A stretch of DNA of 64,000 bases from Cryobacterium sp. GrIS_2_6 (GTDB lineage Bacteria; Actinomycetota; Actinomycetes; Actinomycetales; Microbacteriaceae): contig NZ_JAXCHP010000001.1 in the NCBI RefSeq assembly GCF_035984545.1, forward strand, positions 992,001 through 1,056,000, written 5' to 3'. Within the stretch, counting starts at the first letter, position 1. Each line of letters begins with the position of its first letter. Of the stretch, positions 8,603-16,706 are shown piece after piece. The translations under genes and the position numbers were made by a program. The notes below the pieces were generated by a model. It worked only from the letters and a program-made list of their open reading frames with translations. It was not told the origin of the DNA and did no database searches.

Positions 8603-11146
8603 TTACTCGGCGTCGCGCGCCTGGGCGGCGAGGGAGCGTTCCACTCCCGCGAGGTTCTCGATCACGAGGCGACGCAGTGCGACTGGCTCGGGGTTGGCAT
8701 CGAGCCACGTGCGTGTCGCCTCGACGAGCGCCTGGTTGGCGAGCGGGGACGGGTACAGGCCGATGATGAGCTTCTCCGCGATCGAGAAGCTGCGGGAGAC
8801 CCAGATCGGCTGCAGCATCGCGAAGTACTTGTCGACGAACGGCTCGAGCAGGCTCGTGTCGTTCGCGCGCAGGAATCCGGCCGCGGTGACGCGCACGATC
8901 GTGTTCGGGGCGGTGTCGGTATCGATTAGCGTGGCCCAGGCGACCTGCTTGGCCTCCGGAGTCGGAAGAGCGGCGCGAGCCTGCGCGGCCGACTGGGCGC
9001 CGGTCGCGGTGTTGTCCGCAGCGTGCGCCGTGTCGATCTCCGCGGGTACGGCCTTGCCGCCGGCGGCGAGGGCGATGAGCAGCTCCCAGGCGAGGTCGGT
9101 GTCGATCTCGAGCCCCTCGAGCGGGACCGTGCCGCTCCGGAGGGCCGCGACGCTCGCGAGCTGGCTGTCGGTCGCGGCAACGGAAGCGAAGAATTTCACG
9201 AACTGGAACTGCGCGTCGCTGCCGGGCTCGGCGTGCTGGGCGAGAGACCAGAGCGCATCGCCGACCTCGGTCAGCGTCGAGGCCTGTTCTGCGGGGGCGA
9301 CGTAGTAGTGCGCGGCGAGCACGAGCTGGCCGAGTACGGTGCGCAGGGTGGTCGACTCTGTCTCGCTCGCGATGTTGCCGAGCACGAGGCTCACGAAGTC
9401 GCGGGCTCCGGTCTCGGCGTCGCGGGTGGCGTCCCAGATGGCACCCCAGACGATGGCGCGGGCGAGAGGGCTCTCGATCGCGGCAAGGTTCTCGAGGGCC
9501 ACCTCCTGCGAGGCCGCGTCGAGCCGGATCTTCGCATACGCGAGGTCGTCGTCGTTGAGAAGCACGAGGGCCGGGCGGGTACGGCCGACGAGCTCGGCAA
9601 CATTCGTCTTCTCGCCGTCGACGTCGATCTCGACCCGGTGGGTGCGCACGAGCTGCCCGTCGACGAGGTCGTAGAACCCGATCGCGAGGCGGTGCGGGCG
9701 GATCGTCGGGTAGTCGGCGGTCGCGCTCTGCAACACGGAGAAGCCGGTGATGACGCCCGCGGCGTCCACGGTGATCTCGGGGCGGAGGGTATTGACGCCC
9801 GCTGTTTCGAGCCACTTCGCGGCCCAGCCGGAGAGGTCGCGGCCGCTGGATGCCTCGAGCTCCACGAGGAGGTCGTTGAGCTCGGTGTTGCCCCACTGGT
9901 GCTTGGCGAAGTAAGAGGCGACGCCGGAGAAGAACTCGTCGCGGCCGACCCAGGCGACGAGCTGCTTGAGGACAGACCCGCCCTTGGCGTATGTGATGCC
10001 GTCGAAGTTGACGAGCACGTCATCGAAGTCGGTGATGGTCGCGACGACGGGGTGGGTCGAGGGCAGCTGGTCCTGCTTGTACGCCCAGCTCTTCTCCATC
10101 ACGGCGAAGGTGGTCCAGGCCTCTGTCCACTCGGTCGCTTCGGCGGTGGCGATGGTCGAGGCCCACTCGGCGAAGGACTCGTTGAGCCACAGATCGTTCC
10201 ACCACTTCATCGTGACGAGGTCGCCGAACCACATGTGCGCGAGTTCGTGCAGCACGGTGACGACGCGGCGTTCCTTGATGGCATCCGTGACCTTGGACCG
10301 GAAGACGTAGGTCTCGGTGAAGGTGACCGCTCCTGCGTTCTCCATCGCGCCTGCGTTGAACTCCGGCACGAAGAGCTGGTCGTACTTGTCGAAGGGATAC
10401 GGGTAGTTGAACTTCTCCTCGAAGTAGGCGAAGCCCTGGCGGGTCTTCTCGAAGAGGTAGTCGGCGTCGAGGAACTGGGAGAGGCTCTTGCGGCTGAACA
10501 GGCCGAGGGGGATGACCCGGCCGTCGCTCGAGGTGAGCTCGCTGCGGATGACCGCGTACGGTCCGGCGATGAGCGCCGTGATGTAGCTCGAGATCGTGTG
10601 GGTGGGCTCGAATGCCCAGGTCTTCGCGCCGTTGCCGGCATCCGTGGGCTCGGGAGTCGTCGAGTTGGAGACGACCTCCCATTCGCCGGGGGCCGTCACG
10701 GTGAACTGGAACGCGGCCTTGAGGTCGGGCTGCTCGAAGACCGCGAAGACGCGGCGGGAGTCCGGAACCTCGAACTGGCTGTAGAGGTAGACCTCGTTGT
10801 CGACCGGGTCGACGAAGCGGTGAAGGCCCTCACCGGTGTTCGTGTACTCGGCGTCGGCGACGACGGTGAGCGTGTTCTCTGCGGCCAGACCATCGAGCTG
10901 AATGCGGATGCCGTCGCTCACGCTTGCCGGGTCGAGGTCGACTCCGTTGAGGGTCACCGCGTGCACTGTGCGCGTGATCGCGTCGATGAACGTCGAGGCA
11001 CCCGGGGTCGCGGTGAAGGTGACCGTCGTGGTGCTCGCGAAGGTTTCGGGACCCGTCGTGAGGTCAAGGCTGATCGCGTACTTCTGCACAATGACGAGCG
11101 CTGCGCGCTCCTGGGCTTCGATCCTGGTGAGGTTCTCTCCTGGCAA
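8603..11146 (-). CDS. pepN: Aminopeptidase N (M1 zinc metallopeptidase)
   Basis: This 847-residue M1 aminopeptidase removes N-terminal residues from peptides in the cytoplasm. The substrate-anchor motif GAMENAG lies at about residue 266 and the zinc site HELAHMWFGD at about 300, with the downstream Glu in NESFAEW; the rest is the ERAP1-like C-terminal domain. Two starts compete. A TTG at 11146 gives MPGENLTR, the N-terminus usual for actinobacterial PepN, and has GGAG six bases upstream. An ATG at 11158 would add MEKT with a weaker ribosome site. I prefer the TTG because the ribosome site and the family N-terminus agree. The gene is monocistronic and divergent from an acetyltransferase. Confidence 0.92.
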   Translation of the reverse strand: MPGENLTRIEAQERAALVIVQKYAISLDLTTGPETFASTTTVTFTATPGASTFIDAITRTVHAVTLNGVDLDPASVSDGIRIQLDGLAAENTLTVVADAEYTNTGEGLHRFVDPVDNEVYLYSQFEVPDSRRVFAVFEQPDLKAAFQFTVTAPGEWEVVSNSTTPEPTDAGNGAKTWAFEPTHTISSYITALIAGPYAVIRSELTSSDGRVIPLGLFSRKSLSQFLDADYLFEKTRQGFAYFEEKFNYPYPFDKYDQLFVPEFNAGAMENAGAVTFTETYVFRSKVTDAIKERRVVTVLHELAHMWFGDLVTMKWWNDLWLNESFAEWASTIATAEATEWTEAWTTFAVMEKSWAYKQDQLPSTHPVVATITDFDDVLVNFDGITYAKGGSVLKQLVAWVGRDEFFSGVASYFAKHQWGNTELNDLLVELEASSGRDLSGWAAKWLETAGVNTLRPEITVDAAGVITGFSVLQSATADYPTIRPHRLAIGFYDLVDGQLVRTHRVEIDVDGEKTNVAELVGRTRPALVLLNDDDLAYAKIRLDAASQEVALENLAAIESPLARAIVWGAIWDATRDAETGARDFVSLVLGNIASETESTTLRTVLGQLVLAAHYYVAPAEQASTLTEVGDALWSLAQHAEPGSDAQFQFVKFFASVAATDSQLASVAALRSGTVPLEGLEIDTDLAWELLIALAAGGKAVPAEIDTAHAADNTATGAQSAAQARAALPTPEAKQVAWATLIDTDTAPNTIVRVTAAGFLRANDTSLLEPFVDKYFAMLQPIWVSRSFSIAEKLIIGLYPSPLANQALVEATRTWLDANPEPVALRRLVIENLAGVERSLAAQARDAE

Positions 11147-11287
11147 CGTTTTCTCCATCTCAGTCTCGACCGGCGCTTCTGGCTCCGGTCGCACGTCCCT
11201 TAAGCCTACCGATCCCTGGCGGCAAGGTCTGTGCGACAAACCCCTGTCGGCGTTTGGCAGCAGAACGCGATCCAATAGGGTCGAGGC

Positions 11288-11881
11288 ATGGAATTCGCCG
11301 CAGCGCCCACCCTCGCCGGAACCCGTGTCACGCTCGAGCCGCTCGCCCACGGACACGCGGCCGAACTCGCCGTTGCCGTGGCGGACGGCGAGCTGTGGCG
11401 CACCTGGTACACGGCGGTCCCGAGACCGGAGGGCATGGCCGCGGAGATCGACCGGCGCCTCGCGCTCGCCGCGTCCGGGCAGCTGATGCCGTGGGGCATC
11501 CGCCTGGCCGCGACCGGAGTCATGGTCGGCATGACGACCTTTATGCACCCGAGCCCCGACCAGCAGCGGCTTGAGATCGGCTCGACGTGGCTGGGGAAGA
11601 GCGCCCAGGGCACCGGCGCCAACCGGGAGGCGAAGCTGCTTCTGCTCGGGTACTCCTTCGAGGAGCTCGACTGCATCGCGGTCGAGTTCCGCACGCACTG
11701 GCACAACCGGCAGTCCCGCGCCGCGATCGCCGCGCTCGGCGCGAAGCAGGACGGCGTGCTCCGCAGCCACTCCGTCGGGCCGGAGGGCGCCGTGCGCGAC
11801 ACCGTGGTCTTCTCGATCATCGCTGCCGAGTGGCCGGCCGTGCGCCTCGGCCTCCGCGAGGGGCTCGCCACTCGCGCCTGA
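11288..11881 (+). CDS. GNAT family N-acetyltransferase (RimJ/RimL-like)
   Basis: This 197-residue protein of the acetyltransferase_3 type has an acetyl-CoA-binding region at about residues 97-115 (WLGKSAQGTGANREAK) and the late WHNRQSRAAIAALGA segment typical of RimJ/RimL-like enzymes. It transfers an acetyl group from acetyl-CoA to an amine, probably on a protein or small molecule; the substrate is unknown. The ATG at 11288 is divergent from pepN, 141 bases away. It ends 44 bases before a toxin-antitoxin pair and is probably independent of it. Confidence 0.85.
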   Translation: MEFAAAPTLAGTRVTLEPLAHGHAAELAVAVADGELWRTWYTAVPRPEGMAAEIDRRLALAASGQLMPWGIRLAATGVMVGMTTFMHPSPDQQRLEIGSTWLGKSAQGTGANREAKLLLLGYSFEELDCIAVEFRTHWHNRQSRAAIAALGAKQDGVLRSHSVGPEGAVRDTVVFSIIAAEWPAVRLGLREGLATRA

Positions 11882-11898
11882 CTCCGAGCGACCCAAGC

Positions 11899-11928
11899 GG
11901 TATTCATAATGGTATTGTTTTTGGTATG
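11899..11928 (+). promoter_or_regulatory. Candidate promoter/operator of the mazEF-like pair (12-bp iterated GGTATT)
   Basis: GGTATT occurs at 11899 and 11911 and GGTATG at 11923, each exactly 12 bases apart. The first copy is followed by CATAAT (11905-11910), a good -10 hexamer. The third copy includes the ATG of the antitoxin at 11926. A start about 7 bases after the -10 would leave a leader under 10 bases, and there is no ribosome site. This suggests a leaderless mRNA with an operator covering promoter and start. Confidence 0.5.
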
Positions 11929-12168
11929 ACTCGCCAGATTGCCATTCGACTTTCCGACGATCTCGTCGATTTCATCGATCGCACGATCGCTGCGGGCTCC
12001 GAGGGCAGTCGTGCCGCCGTGATCACCCGGGCGCTCGAACGCGAACAGCGCCGAATGCTGGCGGAGCGCGATATCAAGATCCTCTCCGCGTCGCACGGTG
12101 CGAACGCGGATGATGGACTGGACGACCTTGCACGTTTCGCGGCGACTCTTCCCGCGGGATCTGACTGA
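11926..12168 (+). CDS. Ribbon-helix-helix antitoxin (MazE-like)
   Basis: This 80-residue protein begins with the ribbon-helix-helix pattern TRQIAIRLSDDLVDFID (beta strand, then helix), followed by a second helix ending at about residue 45 and an acidic tail that would contact the toxin. The architecture matches MazE-type antitoxins of actinobacterial MazEF modules: the N-terminus binds DNA, the C-terminus neutralises the RNase. It overlaps the toxin gene by one base (TGATG). No ribosome site precedes the ATG at 11926, while 12-bp iterated repeats do, consistent with autorepression of a leaderless transcript. The base composition is slightly less GC-rich than its neighbours, as is common for horizontally moving TA modules. 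Confidence 0.85.
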   Translation: MTRQIAIRLSDDLVDFIDRTIAAGSEGSRAAVITRALEREQRRMLAERDIKILSASHGANADDGLDDLARFAATLPAGSD

Positions 12169-12467
12169 TGCGGCCCATCCATATCGCGCATCTCGACAAG
12201 GCACGCCCCGTTCTCATCCTCACCCGGGAGCTCGTCAGACCGCATCTCAGTAACGTCACGTTCGCCGCCATCACAAGCACGATCAGGGGACTGTCCACCG
12301 AGGTCCTCATCGGTCGCGCAAACGGACTCGACCATGATTGTGTCGTCAGTTGCGACAACATCCAGACAGTACCGAGCGATTCCATCGGCAAGCACATCGG
12401 GTATCTCCTGGAGGATCAGGAATCGGAGCTCAGCGCGGCCATTCGCACCGCGTTCGACCTCGAGTGA
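12168..12467 (+). CDS. PemK/MazF family toxin (endoribonuclease)
   Basis: This 99-residue protein has MazF features: the N-terminal beta strand ending in ARPVLILTRE, a central TFAAITSTIRGLSTEV strand pair, and a DCVVSCDNIQTVP segment matching the conserved late strand of MazF/PemK. Toxins of this family cut mRNA (sometimes tRNA or rRNA) at short sequences and are held inactive by the upstream antitoxin. The ATG at 12168 overlaps the antitoxin stop by one base, giving translational coupling. The usual first-strand GEIW motif is replaced by IHIAHLDK, so cleavage specificity cannot be guessed. A GNAT gene begins 47 bases later and need not be part of the system. Confidence 0.86.
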   Translation: MRPIHIAHLDKARPVLILTRELVRPHLSNVTFAAITSTIRGLSTEVLIGRANGLDHDCVVSCDNIQTVPSDSIGKHIGYLLEDQESELSAAIRTAFDLE

Positions 12468-12513
12468 GGCGGCCCCCGGGCCAGGACAGCCATGTCCGTC
12501 TAGGGTGAGGCTG

Positions 12514-13341
12514 ATGGCCATTCATGCAACCCTCCTCGCCGCCTCCGACGCCCAGCTCCGCCTGTGGGCGCCCGCAGTGCCGCCCGCTTCCCCCGTTTAC
12601 GAGCTCGAGGGGCCCGTGCTCCGGGTCGTCGGCCGCACCCGCGGCTTCGTCGAGACGGCGCAGGACGTGGGCGTGCGTGGCGAAGACCTCGACGCCCTGA
12701 TCCGCCGCCACCGCGACTTCTTCGCGGCCCGCAGCGAGGCCGTCGAGTGGAAGACCCGCAGCCACGACCTGCCCGCCGACCTGCCCGAACGGCTCGAGGC
12801 CGCGGGTTTTGTGGCCGAGGAGCGCGAGACGGTCGTGATTGGGCTGACCGGGCCGCTCGCATCCGCCCCGATCCTGCCGGACGGTATCACCCTGCGCCGG
12901 GTCACGACTCGAGCGGACTTCGAGCGGATCGCGGCGCTGCAGACCGAGGTATGGGGCGAGGAGCATGCCTGGCTCGCCGACGACCTCGAATCGAGCGTGC
13001 GGGAAGCGGGCGATGACGTCGTGATCATCGTCGCCGAGGCGGGGGACCGGCTCGTCTCGTCCGCCCGCATCGAATTCCAGCCCGGCACGGACTTCGCAGG
13101 GCTCTGGGGCGGGTCGACCCTCGCCGAGTGGCGCGGCAGGGGCGTCTACCGGGCCCTCGTCGCGGCCCGCGCGCAGCTCGCCGCCCGCCGCGGCGTGCCC
13201 TACCTCCAGGTCGACGCCTCGGACGACAGCCTGCCGATCCTGCTGCGCCTCGGCTTCGAGGCCGTCACGACGACGACCCCCTACCTGTGGACCCCGGCCC
13301 TGACAGAGAGCACGGCGGGCTACCAGGCAGCGGGCTTGTAG
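12514..13341 (+). CDS. GNAT family N-acetyltransferase
   Basis: This is a 275-residue protein. The C-terminal 145 residues form a GNAT fold with the acetyl-CoA motif around EWRGRGVYRALV (about residue 208) and a terminal LRLGFEAVTTTTPY strand. The N-terminal 130 residues look like a degenerate first GNAT-type or substrate domain. The substrate is unknown. The ATG at 12514 follows a GGGTGAGG ribosome site. The last 22 bases overlap, tail to tail, the end of the convergent SDR-like gene. Confidence 0.82.
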   Translation: MAIHATLLAASDAQLRLWAPAVPPASPVYELEGPVLRVVGRTRGFVETAQDVGVRGEDLDALIRRHRDFFAARSEAVEWKTRSHDLPADLPERLEAAGFVAEERETVVIGLTGPLASAPILPDGITLRRVTTRADFERIAALQTEVWGEEHAWLADDLESSVREAGDDVVIIVAEAGDRLVSSARIEFQPGTDFAGLWGGSTLAEWRGRGVYRALVAARAQLAARRGVPYLQVDASDDSLPILLRLGFEAVTTTTPYLWTPALTESTAGYQAAGL

Positions 13342-14813
13342 TCCTTGAGGAAGACGCCGTAGAGGTCCTCGCCGGCCTCGCCGCGCACGATCGGGTCGTA
13401 GACCCGCGCCGCGCCGTCGACGAGGTCGAGCGGGGCATGGAAGCCCTCCTCGGCGAGGCGCAGCTTGGTCGGGTGCGGCCGCTCGTCGGTGATCCAGCCG
13501 GTGTCGACGCTCGTCATCATGATCCCGTCGCCGAGCATCTCCTTCGCGCTCGTGCGGGTGAGCATGTTGAGCGCGGCCTTGGCCATGTTCGTGTGCGGGT
13601 GGCCTGGTCCCTTGTAACCGCGGCCGAAGACGCCTTCCATCGCAGACACGTTGACGACGTACGTGCGCCGGGCAGTGGATGCCGCGAGCGAGGCCCGCAA
13701 ACGGCTCACGAGCAGGAACGGCGCTGTCGTGTTGCAGAGCTGCACCTCGAGCATCTCGAGCGGGTCGACGTCCTCGACGTTGGCGGTCCAGCTGTTCACG
13801 GAGTGAAGGTCGGGAACGAGCCCGCCCGCGTCGATCGCGGTACCGGCCGCGTGCCGGGCGAGCGAGGACGACCCGGGTGCGAGCGCGAGCGCGGTGAGGT
13901 CGTCCGCGGTGAGCGCTTCGGTCGCCGACACCGTCGCCGCGGCGAGGATCGGGTGGCTCGTCACCGAGGCCGCGAGGGCGCTCGGGTGGGCGTCGTTGGT
14001 ATGGCCGAAGGTGACGATCTCGGGCACGGAATCGGCCGGCAGCGGCGAAGACTCTGCCTCGACGAGCATCGAGTACGAGCCGGGGGAGCGGCGTACGGTC
14101 TGCGCCGCGTTATTGATCAGGATGTCCAGGGGGCCGGCGGCGGCCACGGAGTCGGCGAGGCCGATCACCTGGGCGGGGTCGCGCAGGTCGATGCCGACGA
14201 TCCGCAGCCGGTGCAGCCAGTTGCCGGAGTCGGGCATCGCGGTGAAGCGTCTGACCGCGTCCCGGGGAAACCGGGTCGTGATGGTGGTGTGGGCGCCGTC
14301 CCGCAGTAGCCGTAGCGCGATGTACATGCCGATCTTCGCCCGGCCGCCGGTGAGGAGTGCGCGCTTGCCGGTCAGGTCCGTGCGGGCGTCGCGTTTCCCG
14401 TGGCTCATCGCAGCGCAGGCCGGGCAGAGCTGATGGTAGAACGCGTCGACGAGGGTGTACTTCTGTTTGCAGATGTAGCACGCCCGTGGAACGAGAAGCT
14501 CGCCGGCCGACGCCCGGTCGGTGCCGAGGCGTAGCTGGGCGCCGACGGTCTCGTCGTCGATCCGGGTCGGGGCGCCGGTTGCGGTCGCGGCGATGACCTC
14601 ACGGTCGGCCTCCGCGATCAGGGCCCGCTTCTCGCCGCGGCGCACCTGCTTGACCGACTTGAACATCTTGGCGGTCGCCTGCCGGACGGTGACGAAGTCC
14701 GGGTCTTCCTGGTCGAGTGCGGCGAGGGAGGCGAGCACTCGCAGGGCGGTCTCGAGGTCGTCGGGGTCGATGCTCGGGACGGGCACGGACGCTGCGGAAG
14801 GCTCGATGGTCAT
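13320..14813 (-). CDS. SDR-fold protein with N-terminal zinc ribbon, atypical active site
   Basis: This 497-residue protein has three visible parts: an alpha-helical N-terminus (1-105); a four-cysteine zinc-ribbon-like knuckle with Cys at 112, 115, 130 and 133 (CYIC...CPAC); and an extended Rossmann/SDR domain from about 148. The NAD motif is LLTGGRAKIG, followed by NNAA and VVNVSAMEG. The residue where SDRs have the catalytic Tyr of YxxxK is Thr408 (TNMAK, Lys412), so ordinary dehydrogenase chemistry is doubtful. It has the dehydrogenase fold but may be a binder or use another acid. The start is ATG at 14813. The gene is isolated, with the MHS transporter gene upstream on the same strand. 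Confidence 0.75.
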   Translation of the reverse strand: MTIEPSAASVPVPSIDPDDLETALRVLASLAALDQEDPDFVTVRQATAKMFKSVKQVRRGEKRALIAEADREVIAATATGAPTRIDDETVGAQLRLGTDRASAGELLVPRACYICKQKYTLVDAFYHQLCPACAAMSHGKRDARTDLTGKRALLTGGRAKIGMYIALRLLRDGAHTTITTRFPRDAVRRFTAMPDSGNWLHRLRIVGIDLRDPAQVIGLADSVAAAGPLDILINNAAQTVRRSPGSYSMLVEAESSPLPADSVPEIVTFGHTNDAHPSALAASVTSHPILAAATVSATEALTADDLTALALAPGSSSLARHAAGTAIDAGGLVPDLHSVNSWTANVEDVDPLEMLEVQLCNTTAPFLLVSRLRASLAASTARRTYVVNVSAMEGVFGRGYKGPGHPHTNMAKAALNMLTRTSAKEMLGDGIMMTSVDTGWITDERPHPTKLRLAEEGFHAPLDLVDGAARVYDPIVRGEAGEDLYGVFLKDYKPAAW

Positions 14814-14876
14814 CCGTCAATAGTACGGGCCGCTCCCGGGCGCCGCCCGGGCGGACCGGCTAGCGAAGAAGCGGCG

Positions 14877-14916
14877 TCCGTCCCACGGGCACGACGGCGC
14901 TCGCCCCTGGGACGGA
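14877..14916 (-). terminator. Stem-loop after the MHS-family transporter gene
   Basis: A 9-bp perfect inverted repeat (TCCGTCCCA at 14877-14885, TGGGACGGA at 14908-14916) with further GC pairing inside lies directly after the minus-strand stop at 14928. No U-run follows, so it is a probable rather than a certain terminator. Confidence 0.45.
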
Positions 14917-14927
14917 TGCCGGTGGTG

Positions 14928-16535
14928 CTAGACGCCGACCGGGTGGCGCTCTGGCTCGGTTTCGGGCTCCGGGAGAATGGCGTCGATCGAGCTCGTCGCC
15001 GGCTCATAGGTGTGGTCGAACGGCATCTCATTGGTGTCGAGGTTCGGGTTCTCGTCCTGGGTGGCGACGAGTTCCCGGGCCTCGAAGACGGAGTCGACGC
15101 TCGGCATCGAGCCGGGCAGGGGGCGCTGGGCGCTCTCCTTGAGGAAGAAGATGCTCACCGCTCCGACAGCCGAGGTGGCCATCAGGTAGTAGGCGGGCAT
15201 CATGTCGTCGCCCGTTGCCTGGATGAGGGCCGCGATGATGAACGGGGTGGTTCCACCGAAGATGGCGACCGCGAAGTTGTACGCGATGCCCATCGCGCCG
15301 TACCGGCTCTCGGTCGGGAACAGCGCGGGCAGGGCCGAGGCGAGGTTCGACACGTAGAACGTCACCGGGAACGCGATCAGGGCAAGACCGAGCAGGGTCG
15401 ACCAGATCTCGCCGACACCGATCAGCATGAACGCAGGGATGGAGAGCACGACCGTGCTGATCGCACCGACCCAGAGCACCGGTCGGCGGCCGATCTTGTC
15501 GGACAGGTGCCCGGTCAGTGGGATGCAGAGCGCCATGATGACGAGCACCGGAATGGTGAGCAGCGTGCCGTGCAACTCGTCGTACCCGAGCGAGCTCGTC
15601 AGGTAGGTCGGCATATACGAGGTGAGCGCATAGCCGACCGTGTTCGCCGCGGCGACCAGGATCATGGCGAGCAGGATGCCCCGCCAGTGCGCCTTGAAGA
15701 TGGTCAGCGGGCCGTTCGGGACCGCGTCAGTACCGTTCGGATCCAGTGATGCTGCTTCCTTGGCATCGAGGGTGGCCTGGAAGGCGGGGGATTCCTCGAT
15801 CTTCATCCGGAAGTAGATGGCGATCAGGCCGAGCGGTCCGGCGAGCAGGAACGGCAGGCGCCAGCCCCAGTCCTCCATGGCCGGCTGGCCCAGGGTGACC
15901 TGCAGGATCGACACGAGTGCAGCGCCGATCGCGAAGCCGAGGTAGCTGCCCATGTCGAGGAAGCTCGCGAAGAATCCGCGGTGCTTGTCCGGGGCGTGTT
16001 CGCTGACGAAGGTGGTGGCACCGGCGTACTCGCCACCGGTGGAGAAGCCCTGGACGAGCTTGGTCAACACCAGGAGAGCGGCGGCCCAGCTGCCGATCAT
16101 CGCGTAGTTCGGCAGGATGCCGACCACGAAGGTCGACGCGGCCATGATCATCAGCGTCATGGCGAGGACCTTCTGGCGGCCGATCTTGTCGCCGAGCCAG
16201 CCGAAGAAGACGCCGCCGATGGGGCGGGCGATGAAGGTGGCGGCGAAGGTGCCGAGGAGGAACAGGGTCTGGACCGACTTGTCGGCCTCGGGGAGGAACA
16301 CCGGTCCCATGGTCGTGATGAGGTAGCCGAACACGCCGACGTCGTACCATTCCATGGTGTTTCCCACGATGGTTCCGCCGAGTGCTTTCTTGAGCATCGG
16401 CTGGTCGACGACGTTGACGTGGGACACCCTCAGGCGACGCTGCAGGAGGGGCTTTTTGGTCTTGGTTGTGGCGCGCGTGGCACCGGGCATAGAGTCTGAC
16501 GTACTACGGTCTCTGGGCACTTGAACTTCTCTCAT
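14928..16535 (-). CDS. MFS transporter, metabolite:H+ symporter (MHS/ProP-like) family
   Basis: This protein of about 535 residues has twelve predicted transmembrane helices between about residues 50 and 470. Visible signatures are GNTMEWYDVGVFGY in helix 1, RPIGGVFFGWLGDKIGRQ between helices 2 and 3, and STGGEYAGA in helix 5, all typical of the MHS family that includes ProP and related symporters. It imports an osmolyte or organic acid with protons; the substrate cannot be told. Both tails are long and hydrophilic, the C-terminal one acidic. ATG 16535 is used; an in-frame GTG at 16544 would add three residues. The 172-base upstream gap has a TTGACG and an A+T-rich stretch on the minus strand but no convincing -10. 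Confidence 0.87.
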   Translation of the reverse strand: MREVQVPRDRSTSDSMPGATRATTKTKKPLLQRRLRVSHVNVVDQPMLKKALGGTIVGNTMEWYDVGVFGYLITTMGPVFLPEADKSVQTLFLLGTFAATFIARPIGGVFFGWLGDKIGRQKVLAMTLMIMAASTFVVGILPNYAMIGSWAAALLVLTKLVQGFSTGGEYAGATTFVSEHAPDKHRGFFASFLDMGSYLGFAIGAALVSILQVTLGQPAMEDWGWRLPFLLAGPLGLIAIYFRMKIEESPAFQATLDAKEAASLDPNGTDAVPNGPLTIFKAHWRGILLAMILVAAANTVGYALTSYMPTYLTSSLGYDELHGTLLTIPVLVIMALCIPLTGHLSDKIGRRPVLWVGAISTVVLSIPAFMLIGVGEIWSTLLGLALIAFPVTFYVSNLASALPALFPTESRYGAMGIAYNFAVAIFGGTTPFIIAALIQATGDDMMPAYYLMATSAVGAVSIFFLKESAQRPLPGSMPSVDSVFEARELVATQDENPNLDTNEMPFDHTYEPATSSIDAILPEPETEPERHPVGV

Positions 16536-16706
16536 GGAGATCACTTGCTCGCGACGTGGAGCTGCCCCTTTTCGGGCATAACGAATAATTTTAGCGCAAA
16601 AACGCCGTCAAACCGAATTTTTTGGTGGGATACCGACGCTGGGCAGGGGTTTCTTCACCTTCGCGGAGCGAGCGGATGCGGGTATGCGTGCCCCTAGGCT
16701 GGTGCG

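Noticed and set aside
9023..11203. A 726-codon open frame on the + strand across pepN
   Set aside because: It is an antisense shadow produced by GC-rich third positions; it has low-complexity Arg/Glu/Gly-rich sequence and no ribosome site, while the minus strand encodes an intact M1 peptidase.
16583..16611. Promoter of the MHS-family transporter gene (TTGACG at 16606-16611, minus strand)
   Set aside because: The -10 at 17-base spacing (TTATTC) is a poor match, so no promoter was called.
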